Below are positions 32,960 through 42,514 of a stretch of 64,000 nucleotides of DNA, one piece after another (the first letter of the stretch is position 1; each line of letters starts with the position of its first letter). This DNA is from Lutraria lutraria. Its lineage: Eukaryota > Mollusca > Bivalvia > Venerida > Mactridae. Below the pieces are notes generated by a model, which searched no databases, had not been told where the DNA came from, and was given only the letters and a program-made list of their open reading frames with translations. Position numbers and translations under genes: made by a program. Location of the stretch: assembly GCA_964023205.1 (NCBI GenBank), contig OZ026833.1:47060441-47124440 (forward strand). The letters run 5' to 3'.

Positions 32960-34200
32960 CTACACTGATAGCCAGGTGTTAGGGTATATAAAAATACAGA
33001 TTCTATGTGTATGTGGCAAACCGTGTTGACAAAATATTAAAACTTTCTTCACGAGAGCAGTGGAACTTTGTTTCTACAGAAAAAAATTCCTGCAGATCAC
33101 GGAACAAGGCCAGTAAATGCAGAGAATATTAGAGAATGTAAATGGTTACAAGGCCCTAAATTAAGTGAATTAATTATCAGTAAAGACATGTGTCTTAATT
33201 TTGATGTCATAGATCCCTAGTTTGACTGCGAAGTTCGTCCAAGTGTTGAAGTGAAGAAAGTCGAGGTCAAACAGACTCTAGGCAGTCACCGTTTTGAGAG
33301 ATTCCCTTCATGGAAAAGACTAATTTCAGCAGTGTCTTTCTTGAAACAGAAAGCGGCATCAAATGGAGACAAACAAAGAGAGAGAGAAACTCTGTCAAAT
33401 TTAGAAACCAAGCTGAAGTGACAATTCTGAAAGCAGTACAGACAGAAGTTTATTCTGAAGAAATTGAATGCCTAAAAAGGAAACAGAACACGAAAATAAA
33501 CAGTAATCTATCGAACCTTTCACCTGAATTAGACTCCGAGGGACTATTGAGAGTTGGAGGACGATTGTCGAATGCCGAATTTGACTCAAGTGAGATAACT
33601 CCAATACTCTTACCTGGAAAATCTCATGTTGCTCTATTGATTGTCAGACACTACCATGAGTCAGTAGCTCACAAGGTCGACTGTTGACAGAAGGGGCTAT
33701 ACGATCAGCTGGATTTGGATTACGGGTGGAAAGAGACTAATTAATGGTGTTATTCATAACTGTGTTTGCTGTCGTAGACTTCGTAGACCAGTTGAAACTC
33801 AAAAGATGTCAGATCTTCCTTCTTGTAGAATAGCAGCCAGTGCACCGTTCACATATGTAGGCGTCGATAATTTGGCCATTGGTCTATTGTGACTCGGAAA
33901 ACTAGAGGAGGAGCGAGTAACTCCAAACGCTGGGCTATCTTGTTTTCTTGTTTGTACACCAGAGCCGTACATATTGAAGTAGTGGAAGATAGGAGCGCCT
34001 CATGTTTTATTAATGCCCTGAGAAGATTCATAGCGATTCGTGGGCCTGTGAAGGAATTCTACTCCGATCGTGGGACAAATTGTGTTGGAGCAGCAGCTGA
34101 ATTAGGAATCAACAAAGTTTGTGTCGAGGATTTACACAAAGTCTTAGGACAGCAAGGATACTAGGTGGTATTTCAATACCCCATATTCTTCACACATGAA
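32960..34200 (+). pseudogene. BEL/Pao pol: RNase H end and integrase, with frameshifts
   Basis: The frame is broken repeatedly. Readable pieces are the RNase H tail, a QWNFVSTEKN segment with a shift before PADHGTRPVNAENI, the 33310-33687 frame (GLLRVGGRLSNAEF, LLPGKSHVALLIVRHYHE, a typical integrase His residue), and 33889-34164 (LYTRAVHIEVVEDRS, INALRRFIAIRGP, FYSDRGTNCVGA). The last carries the second catalytic Asp region of the integrase core. The element cannot encode a working protein. Confidence 0.85.
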
Positions 34201-34216
34201 TGGAGCCTAGGAACGC

Positions 34217-34801
34217 ATGACAGGTCTCGCTAGAAGGATTCTGGAATCTATGTTGTGTAATTCAAAACAACTTACTCATGAAGTTTTATGTACACTTATG
34301 GCTGAAGTTATGTGTATAATTAATTCTAGGCCAATCTCAGGTGTTTCTGATGATCCAACTTCGCCCACTATTCTATCGCCTAATATGTTGTTGACACAAA
34401 CACAGAATTCTGATATTGAACCACGTAAAGATTTAGGTATTAAAGATATGTATAGGTCACAATGGCGACAAGTTCAAGGGTTGTCTGATCAATTCTGGAA
34501 GCGGTGGAAAAGCCAGTATTTACAAAACTTACAAACCAGACAAAAGTGGAAAACTGAACACGTTAACATCTTACCTGGAGACGTAGTTCTACTTGTTGAT
34601 GACAATGTACCGCGTATTCACTGGCAAGTCGGTGTTGTTGATGAAGTTTTTCCTAGCTCAGATAAACTTGTACGTAAAGTGTCTGTGCGTGTTATGAAAG
34701 ATGGTGCGCATGTGTGTTATATGGGTCCAATTACAAACTTGGTGCAAGTTAGAAGACTATGTATATATATATATATATCTATTCAATATATTGTATTGTG
34801 A
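34217..34801 (+). CDS. BEL/Pao integrase C-terminal region (DUF5641-like)
   Basis: A 194-codon open frame after a stop. It has the end of the integrase core (CTLMAEVMCIINSRPIS) and then the BEL-specific C-terminal domain: FWKRWKSQYLQNLQTRQKW, ILPGDVVLLVDDNVPRIHW, VGVVDEVFP and KLVRKVSVRV. The final residues run into a TA microsatellite, so the true end is near LVQVRRLC. Confidence 0.85.
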   Translation: MTGLARRILESMLCNSKQLTHEVLCTLMAEVMCIINSRPISGVSDDPTSPTILSPNMLLTQTQNSDIEPRKDLGIKDMYRSQWRQVQGLSDQFWKRWKSQYLQNLQTRQKWKTEHVNILPGDVVLLVDDNVPRIHWQVGVVDEVFPSSDKLVRKVSVRVMKDGAHVCYMGPITNLVQVRRLCIYIYISIQYIVL

Positions 34802-35145
34802 ACTTGATGTATTTGCCATAAAATTTTAATGTGCCTTTTCCAAGTGATTTGAATTGAAGGTTCATTTAAACCTTGTCTGAAACTTAATGATTACTTTCAG
34901 TGCACATGATTTTCATATGTTTTTAACTGATTTGAACGTAAGGTTTGCTTTATTGTTTAATATTATTTGGCAGATTGACAGATTCATCTAGTCTTGCAAA
35001 GTACCAGTTGTATGTCTGTATGTATTTAAAGTTCTTGCCAGGTGTGCACGTTATTTTTTTATTTGTGGTTATCTCTGTATTTGATGTTGTGTAAGTTTTC
35101 ATTCATGTTCTTGGTGAGTGATTTTTTCGAAAATCAGACGGGGAA

Positions 35146-36540
35146 TGTGTTGTTACGTGAATTAACTTGATAAGGCGAGGTAACCCTTTAGGACTCTAAT
35201 GGTCCGGTCAGTTCCGGATTTCGGACTTTACCTTTGTTAAATTGTCGCCCATAGTAATATTTACGACATTTGTAACCACATGAGCGGCACTTTCACGCTA
35301 GAAAAAAAACAATTTCAACATAGAACAGGTCATTCTTATGCCCCCACAGTGTAAGTTGATGTATTTTTGTTGCCTTAATATGTGTATTGCATTTTATTAA
35401 TGTCTTAACATTCTATTTTCTGTCAAAGGTTTTTTTTGGTTTTTTTTTTTTTTGACAAAACATGTGACCTCGTCAAATGTTCATTGTGTAAGTAAATTGA
35501 TGGTTTCTTATGTATTCATATTCACATGATGCTCGTAGACATGTGAAACAGTTCACCTGTACTATTCTTCAAAATTTAGGCCAGAGTTATTAATTTTTGC
35601 CTGGTTTTTGGTGCAAATGTACTTGCATATTTAGTGCCGGTCCGTCCGGGAAAATTCATGGTTCATAGTTACGATCTGTCCGTGAACCTTTAGGCACGTG
35701 TTAATAGGATTCACACTATTGTTAATAAGAGTGCTAATAAAGTCATTTAATTGTTTATAGGATTATTTAGGATTTATAGGACATGTATTATCCTCATGTT
35801 TTTGCAATTTTAGGAATTCATGAATTTAAGGCCAACCTTATTTTTACTGGTGTTTATTAGGCATACATGTTAAGATACTATTTGCTATTATTGTAAATTG
35901 TAATGTATGTGTACCGGAGTTCATAAGCTAGAAATATTCATTCCGACTCACGTGCAGGTAAAGAGAGCTCAAGTTACAAATCAAGTTAGGGTAGTCCGTG
36001 ATCCCTTGACCAATATGGTAATAACGTTTGTAGAGGTATCTTTAGGCAGGTACACGTCATGGAAAATTACAAGCTTGGTGAGTGATATTTCGCCCAAAAG
36101 CAAATTTCCAAATTTCTAAAAGTCAGTCCGGGTTTTTGATCGTAAGCAAGAAGACGTATTTTCCGGAGCTCACTTCATTTTAAGAATATTTAGAATAATA
36201 ACCGACTTGAACAATTTTCTCTGAAATTTGCGAACAGTGAAGGATATTATTAGCTTACTCCGTTTTACTTGAGTTAAGAATATTTATTATCACAATTTAT
36301 TGATGGAACTTTATTATTTAATAAACATTAGTTAAACTAGTGATTGGCGTTGTTCTTAATTATTATAGTTTGACAGGATCCCGTTTCCCCACTGTGAAAT
36401 TATACAGTTTATATCAGTCACCTACGACTGTTATAAACAGGTATATAAATTATGTAACCAATTAAACGACGGTTGTATCTGATTTCTTACTAGCGTTCTT
36501 ATTTGATTTCAGTCTTTTACCTTGGCCTTCCGGGGCGACA
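35146..36540 (+). repeat. Probable 3' LTR of the BEL/Pao element
   Basis: A purine tract acggggaa at about 35138-35145 is followed by tgtgttgttacg, a plausible LTR start. A possible end is ccggggcgaca at 36540, giving TG...CA and about 1.4 kb. Sequence shared with copies A and C resumes by about 36585. No second LTR is available to confirm the borders. Confidence 0.45.
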
Positions 36541-36631
36541 TGCTGTTAAAACGAATACTTAGAATAAATAGAAAGAAAACTTCAGGCGTTTGTTAGTATA
36601 TAAAGTATACTGCACGTTAAACGTATTATAC

Positions 36632-36799
36632 CTGGGATACACCGCGGCATGTAGGACCATTCGCCCGTATGTGCACAGTTTGAATGCGTTCTGCCTTGAG
36701 CTTCAACGTAGTTATCGTTGCATGAAAATCTAACCGAAGCACCCAGTGTACGCATGTTCCCATCCACCACACCATGATCTAAGCGTAATTTAGGACACA
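36632..36799 (-). CDS. Copy B exon 3: CCP/sushi domain
   Basis: 168 nt, phase 1-1. Cys residues and Trp conserved (CPKLRLDHG, VRFSCNDNY, NCAHTGEW, PRC). Acceptor tacag, donor gtataa. Confidence 0.9.
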
Positions 36800-37279
36800 C
36801 TGTAATTATCAGCATTGTATTGATTTTATAACATTGACAGTTATATTATAATAATTATATGTTGTACAGTTCATGAATACAAATAGAGCAAACGAATGCA
36901 CTGCTATGTTTAGAATGATGAGTAAAAATAAATTACGAAATCCTCCTGAATATCGAAAGATACATTTAAACATACACCGAAAATGTATTACATGTCATAA
37001 GTCTAATAATGCCCGACATAATTTTATTCTGAAGGAAGTATATTTTAGAATATGTATTTTGTTAAGAAATGAGTTTAGAATTGTAAATGGTCATATGCAT
37101 GCAGAAGTAGATTATAGAAATGCATTACCTATACATATACACAATGCTGAATGTAGAATACAATTTTAAACTCGTGAACACAGAAACATGGGAGAGGGAG
37201 AAAATATATCACGTCTATATATAAATTATATAGCGTACTGTGGCTAAGAAGTATGAAATACACACGGATGAATACCTAC

Positions 37280-37349
37280 CTGTCTTATTACAGGACGATG
37301 ATTCAATATCGCAAGCTTCCAGTTCACTACAGGAACATGTAGATGGTAA
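37280..37349 (-). CDS. Copy B exon 2: short four-cysteine module
   Basis: 70 nt, frame TCSCSELEACDIESSSCNKT preceded by LPS. Only the first codon changes relative to copy A. Acceptor ttgcag, donor gtaggt. Confidence 0.85.
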
Positions 37350-38149
37350 CTGCAACATAAATATACTGGAATATGTATAACCACTACCGCCCCTTTAAGC
37401 AAGAAGTTTTCTTTGAATGTTGCACAAAGAATCGATAACGGGCGAAATTTTACCACTAAACGGTCGACGGGTTATTTATAAAAATCACTGAAATAAAGTC
37501 GATGATAAATTTGACATGTCCAAAAAACAAATAGATGAAATTTAAATAAATCTATCTGAAAGTCTTGTTGTTTGTTCGCAAAATCGGCGATTTTTTTCGG
37601 CATTAATTCCCGTTTATTCTAACCAAAGTATCAGATTTGATGACCTTAAGTTTTCAAACTGACTTGTCAATCAGTATGAGGATAAATGCTGATAGCCATA
37701 ACGTGAACAATGTAACAGGGAAAAAATAATGTAAAGTCCATTGTAATAACAATTTTTCGCAACGAACGTTCGGCCAGATTTGTTCTAAAATAGCGTGTTC
37801 ATATCTTTGATGTTTATTTTATTATATTTGTAGTAAAATAAAACCTTTGATACAGCTTGTTTTAAACCATATAATTTCTGTGTACAAAAATAAATTGTGA
37901 AGTGGTCATTGTATTTCTAAATGTAAAGCGATATATTTTCTTCATTGTAAATTTTTTACCAAATAATCAAGATGCAAAGAAAAGCTTAATTTCAGCTTAG
38001 AAAATGTATATAATAATCAATCCTAATGAGACTGGCATGGAAAGATAGGCAATTCTAAATTACATGTATATGACATTAAACTACTTTAGTCTATACTATT
38101 TTATTCCACGGGAAAACATTGAATTTAATTTTTTTGTAAGGCCAATGGG

Positions 38150-38890
38150 GGGGGGGGTGATACTCAGGCCTACAGGAAGCGAAATGGACAGGGAAATAAA
38201 TGGGGTTAAGCATATGGAGCCCGAAGCGTAAACGATACATATTCAAGGCTTAATTGTTTAAATTTTCCGGCCCAGGATCTCCCACACGTGTTCCAGTGGG
38301 TTTAAATCAGGACTCATGGCAGGCCATGGAATGGTGGTGATGGTATTCCGTTGCAAAAACTGTGTTACAGCATGGGCTCGGGAGATCCTGGGCCGGAAAA
38401 TACAGAATTTGGAGCCACCTATAGTCAACCTGCAACAACTGGAACAAGCTCTGCACCAAGAATGGCAAAATTCATCTCAAAATCGCATTAGACGCCTTAC
38501 TGGTAGTTTGAGGAGAAGGGTTGAGGCTGTCATCCGGGCACGTGGCGGTTACACACGTTATTAAAAATGTGGCTACATGTCATTTAAGGTTAAGTAATCG
38601 TCAACATTTACCAAAAATATCCACCAGTAAATGTTTTGTAAACGCTCCAACACCATATTTATAAACACCTACATTTTTGGTAAAAAACAACACATTTGCT
38701 TATGCTTCAATAATTTGGATAAGAATAAACTAAACTCATAAATTTACTGGTTTATGATTACTAAATTGCTATCGCTATTTATCAAATTACTATTTCTTAG
38801 CTCAATTAAGTCGTCATCTCATGACAGTGCTTTCAATCACAACCAATTTTAAATTTCCGGGGTGCGCTAAACTTATTTCCAGGTGTATAT
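38150..38890 (+). mobile_element. Rearranged Tc1 remnant in copy B intron 1
   Basis: From about 38273 to 38380 the sequence is the reverse complement of the transposase region around 21815-21915. At 38380 it switches to the forward orientation (ggagatcctgggcc) and continues through the C-terminus of the transposase (to 38564) and the right inverted repeat (aacttatttccaggtg, ending about 38885). The left half is lost. This is an inverted-duplication deletion derivative. A G10-type homopolymer lies at 38147-38158. Confidence 0.8.
38379..38564 (+). pseudogene. Tc1 transposase C-terminal fragment
   Basis: About 60 codons from REILGRKIQNLEPP to RARGGYTRY and a stop, nearly identical to the C-terminus at 21904-22087. 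The catalytic core is missing except as the inverted segment just upstream. Confidence 0.9.
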
Positions 38891-39544
38891 GAAACACATG
38901 CTATGACGCACATTAATACGACTACTTCCTCCCTTGTCAATAGCGGACTCGACATATCCTTTTGTTTCTAGTTATATTATTGGACACGATTAAATTCATT
39001 TGAAATTCGTTGATGACTAGGTGGTGATTGTATCTATTCGGATATACTGCTTTCCAAATGTTTAATTTTTACGACACGAAACTTAATAATTTCAGCTGCG
39101 TTTGTGCAATATCTTCGGCCGCCCGATATAGATCTATATTCACACAATCGTAGACAAATTATTTTGATTTGTCACCCTTACACATTAGCCAGTAAAATAT
39201 AGTTTAATATAAAAGTATAACGCTATCGTTTGGCATGAAATATTTTATGATTCGGTTCTTGAGAGCGCTACATTGAATGTTCTATGTTTTGATTATAGAT
39301 AGATACTTTATTTCAGATCCATTAGGCCAACTGGCCCATGAGGACAACATATTTACAATCAAATACATTGATAACATACATGAAAGTATAATATACATGC
39401 ATAAAACAAAACAAATCTATAAATACACTTCAGGGAGAAGATGTATACATTATCGTATGATAATAGATATCAAATCAAAAATAAATAATGATAATTACAT
39501 ATTATACATAGAAAGAAGTTATATTGAAATAAATCGTTGAATAA

Positions 39545-41005
39545 TTAAATTTGTATCATTTGTTTTTTACATAAAAATGCTTTTTGAACATATATTCCCA
39601 ATCTTTTAATTGCATTTTCATTTTTACTTGTAATCAGTTCTATAAATTTAAACATACATGGTCTTTCCCAAAAATAGTTGCTTATATATTGTTTTCTAAG
39701 ATTTTTGTATAATGGACATTCTATAATGAAATGAAACTCGTCTTCTAATTTCACACAAAAAATACATTTTCTATCATCAAAAGGTATGCTTCTAGGTTTG
39801 TTCCATCTACCAGTTTCTATAGCTAAATAATGTAAACTTAATCTGAGTTTTGAAAAGGCTTCTCTAAATTTTTTAACTGTAATGATATTTAAATATTGTT
39901 TGTATTCAAAATTCCCGCATATTTCCCTATAAAAAATTGCCCTTGATGATTCATTTAATCTCATCCTCCAGTTTTGAATAAAAGTGTCCCTTAATCTTTG
40001 CTTAACAATAGTAAAGAACGTTTGTTTTTGACCTACACCTTGAAATAACCAGACTTCATAAAAACCTAAAGAGCATAATAAATCACGCAACAGACTAACC
40101 CAGTTTTTAATATTCGGACGCAATTCCAAATCCGTTGTTAGTATATTATAGATTATTTTGATATATTTATTATCTTTCGACTCAAGAATTTTAAACCAGT
40201 ACTTTATAATTTTTAAAAATCTATCAGTAGCCAATGTTGTACGTCCGAGTTCTCCATAAACAAAATCATTTTGGGTTACTTGTTTGACATTTAATAATGT
40301 TTTACAGAATTTCAAATGTACTCGTTCAATTTGTTTTGCAACATTAAAGCCCCAAACTTCAGAGCCATAATTTAAAATAGGTAAAACTAATTTATCAAAC
40401 AATTCTAGTCTATGTTTTACACCTAGTTCTGAAAATTTTAATAAATACTTATTAATTTTAAAAATAGCCTTTCTAGATTGTCCTGACAAAGTAATTTGTG
40501 CTTCATGAAAAGATCCTCCTGGTGTAAAAACAATGCCAAGATATGAAAAAGACTTAACAATTTCAATTTCTTCATTATCATACATGAATCGCAAATTCTT
40601 TGGTAACATACCACCTTTTTTAAACACCATAACCTTTGTTTTATTAACATTAACCTTTAATTTCCACGTTTCACAATATTCATATGAAATATCAAAACCT
40701 TTCTGTAAACCAGATGCTGTTTCAGAGAACAATATAATATCATCTGCATATAACATTACAAAAAGTTTATACATATACATTTCAATACCCGACAGTCCCT
40801 TTAAAATCATAGTTTCTTCAATATCATTTAAAAACAGTGAAAACAATAATGGCGATAAACATTCGCCTTGCCTTACACCTAATAGGCATGTAAAATCATT
40901 ACTTAGGATATTATTTAATTTTACTCTGGATTTAATTGATTTATACATATTCTTAACAATATTTAACATTTTACCACGTACTCCATAACCAATTAATTTT
41001 TCCAT
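39545..41005 (-). CDS. LINE reverse transcriptase, C-terminal two-thirds
   Basis: 486 codons: MYKSIKSRVKLNN, GVRQGECLSPLLFSLF, the catalytic LYADDIILFSE, WKLKVNVNKTKVMVF, SYLGIVF, then a long connection domain and the terminal knuckle CIFCVKLEDEFHFIIECP. Long uninterrupted coding suggests a fairly recent insertion. The start Met at 41005 lies inside the RT palm, so the real start is further upstream across two frameshifts. Confidence 0.9.
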   Translation of the reverse strand: MEKLIGYGVRGKMLNIVKNMYKSIKSRVKLNNILSNDFTCLLGVRQGECLSPLLFSLFLNDIEETMILKGLSGIEMYMYKLFVMLYADDIILFSETASGLQKGFDISYEYCETWKLKVNVNKTKVMVFKKGGMLPKNLRFMYDNEEIEIVKSFSYLGIVFTPGGSFHEAQITLSGQSRKAIFKINKYLLKFSELGVKHRLELFDKLVLPILNYGSEVWGFNVAKQIERVHLKFCKTLLNVKQVTQNDFVYGELGRTTLATDRFLKIIKYWFKILESKDNKYIKIIYNILTTDLELRPNIKNWVSLLRDLLCSLGFYEVWLFQGVGQKQTFFTIVKQRLRDTFIQNWRMRLNESSRAIFYREICGNFEYKQYLNIITVKKFREAFSKLRLSLHYLAIETGRWNKPRSIPFDDRKCIFCVKLEDEFHFIIECPLYKNLRKQYISNYFWERPCMFKFIELITSKNENAIKRLGIYVQKAFLCKKQMIQI

Positions 41006-41018
41006 AAATTTGGTCTAA

Positions 41019-41585
41019 CTACATAGTCAAAAGCTTTGCTAAAATCAATAAAACCACAAAATAATTTTTATTGTTGTTGATCATATGAGATATAAGTCCA
41101 TGCAAAACAAAAATATTATCTACAGTGCCCATGTGTTTACGAAAACCAGATTGCGCTTCTATGTATACAAAATATTTTTCCGCCCATTTGTCTAATCTGT
41201 TACTAAGGACCCGAGTAAATAACTTCCCAAGCGTGCTAAGCAATGTAATACCGCGATAATTATTGACGTTATTAATGTTTCCCTTCTTATGTAATGGAAT
41301 GATAAAACCTTCTGACCATTCATTTGGGAAGAATCCAGTATTAAACACTTTGTTAAAAATTGAATGTATTGAGTCAATGAGTTGAGATTTACCGTACATA
41401 AAAAATTCATTTAACATGTTATCTGGTCCAGCACATTTCCCAGATTTCAGTTGTTTTATAGCAACAAAAAATTCATTAAAATCAATGTCTACATCTAATT
41501 CACTAAACATTACTTGAAATTCACTTTCAACATATCTCTGATTGAAATATAAGACAATAAAATGCCTTTGACTTAATTTTTGCAT
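41019..41585 (-). pseudogene. LINE reverse transcriptase N-terminal part, frameshifted
   Basis: 188 codons with AIKQLKSGKCAGPDNM, FIIPLHKKGN, NNYRGITLLSTLGKLFT and SGFRKHMGTVDNIF. The frame shifts near 41060, just before the catalytic Asp; the shifted frame reads FIDFSKAFDYVV. A second shift near 41000 rejoins the downstream ORF. Two single-base changes would account for the break. Confidence 0.88.
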
Positions 41586-42190
41586 TAATTTTAGTGGATG
41601 GATTAGGTTAATCCGTTCGGATTAATAACAATTAAAAACGTGTCAGTAATTATAATCAATTTACACCACATGTAGTAGCCTACATTTTTAATTACTTGCA
41701 TCTTGTATCTCGTAGCATTCATTTTTCATTTTCATTTTGACCTAGACATTTCTGAAATTTTATATTTTAGTTTTCATATTTTTCGGCTGCCTCGCTCACG
41801 TTTGGTCTTAAATGTTCCGACAAGCATCAGGTAATCTGGGCACACCATTTAAACCTAAAATCAATCCAAAGTACGGATACATTTTTAACCCCTGAAAACA
41901 TGTCTGAGTAAAAAGTCCGGTTTTCTTAGAATTCCGGTTTTCAGAGAACTTTTGATAAATTTCGAAAGGAATGGTCTTCCGATTTTCATTGGTTTACCGT
42001 ACTGGTCTTTGAACGAATATTCTGATTATGGAGCAAGACCGACATTCTATGAAAACTCTTAACTGTATTGTTATGGTGAAAACATACTTGATACTCAAGG
42101 TTCAAAATATACTAATTTATATAAACTGATATCCTTTGAAAAAGACAGAAAAAATAAGCAAACTTTATTTACATTGAGACAGTAACATAC

Positions 42191-42514
42191 CTGAGGAGTA
42201 ATAGATGTTTTCCGTATAAAAACGCATGGTCCTGTTCCTTTACCATTGTCGACAAAAGTTCCATCGTCTACTGAGTAGAGTTCACAAAGTAACTGCTTTC
42301 TCTTGTAGCTGACGGACTGACAACTTTGAAGTAATGCGCATTCTCTTACTCATTGCTTCACCGATATGTTCACAAAATACATGATAATCATGTCGGACAC
42401 TAAACACCTGTTGCGATGCGTAATTTCATATTTCAGATTATATGAAACCACTGCCATAGCGACATCGAGCATTAGGATGCAAGAAATAATATTCAGCAAT
42501 TTCATTGACACCAT
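42191..42514 (-). pseudogene. Copy B exon 1: apple/PAN exon with in-frame TGA
   Basis: 324 nt with intact start, signal peptide (MKLLNIISCILMLDVAMAV) and donor. The codon corresponding to Cys in KQCVREC is TGA (42350-42352). No other lesion is present. The change is one base from TGT. Confidence 0.88.

Larger units (their letters stand above)
32940..36540 (+). mobile_element. BEL/Pao LTR retrotransposon, 5'-truncated, in copy B intron 3
   Basis: Plus orientation, opposite to the host gene. Degenerate pol starts in an RNase H-like part (YYTDSQVLGYI and FYVYVANRV near 32960-33025). It continues through the linker before integrase, the integrase zinc-binding and core regions, and a BEL-type C-terminal domain ending near 34801. 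A probable 3' LTR follows. Copies A and C lack the whole block. The 5' LTR, gag, protease and RT are missing. Confidence 0.85.
39290..41600 (-). mobile_element. LINE, 5'-truncated, in copy B intron 1
   Basis: Minus strand, the same orientation as the host gene. Carries most of an ORF2 reverse transcriptase and a C-terminal Cys/His knuckle, and a 3' UTR that ends in aataaagtatctatctata near 39295. Copies A and C have continuous intron sequence across this site. No endonuclease domain remains. It resembles the LINE at 5778-8241 in domain layout but is a different family by sequence. Confidence 0.87.
29265..42514 (-). pseudogene. Copy B: apple-CCP-F-type lectin gene with a nonsense codon
   Basis: The exons are 42514-42191, 37349-37280, 36799-36632, 31588-31476, 30570-30435 and 29461-29265. 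All splice sites and phases are intact and the six exons sum to 336 codons. One TGA at 42350-42352 replaces a conserved apple-domain Cys codon (TGT in copies A and C) after about residue 54. All later domains are uninterrupted, and the lectin motif is complete (His239, Arg266, Asp268, Cys269-Cys270, Arg273). Either the copy is newly inactivated, or the TGA is an allele or assembly error. Intron 1 holds a Tc1 remnant and a LINE, and intron 3 a BEL element. Introns 2, 4 and 5 (480, 905 and 973 bp) are otherwise ordinary. Confidence 0.75.

Noticed and set aside
36873..37169. Plus-strand 98-codon frame similar to 18576-18764
   Set aside because: The similarity reflects conserved intron 2 sequence between copies. 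The two frames differ by indels and are not maintained.
40533..40988. 151-codon plus-strand ORF
   Set aside because: Antisense shadow of the LINE reverse transcriptase.
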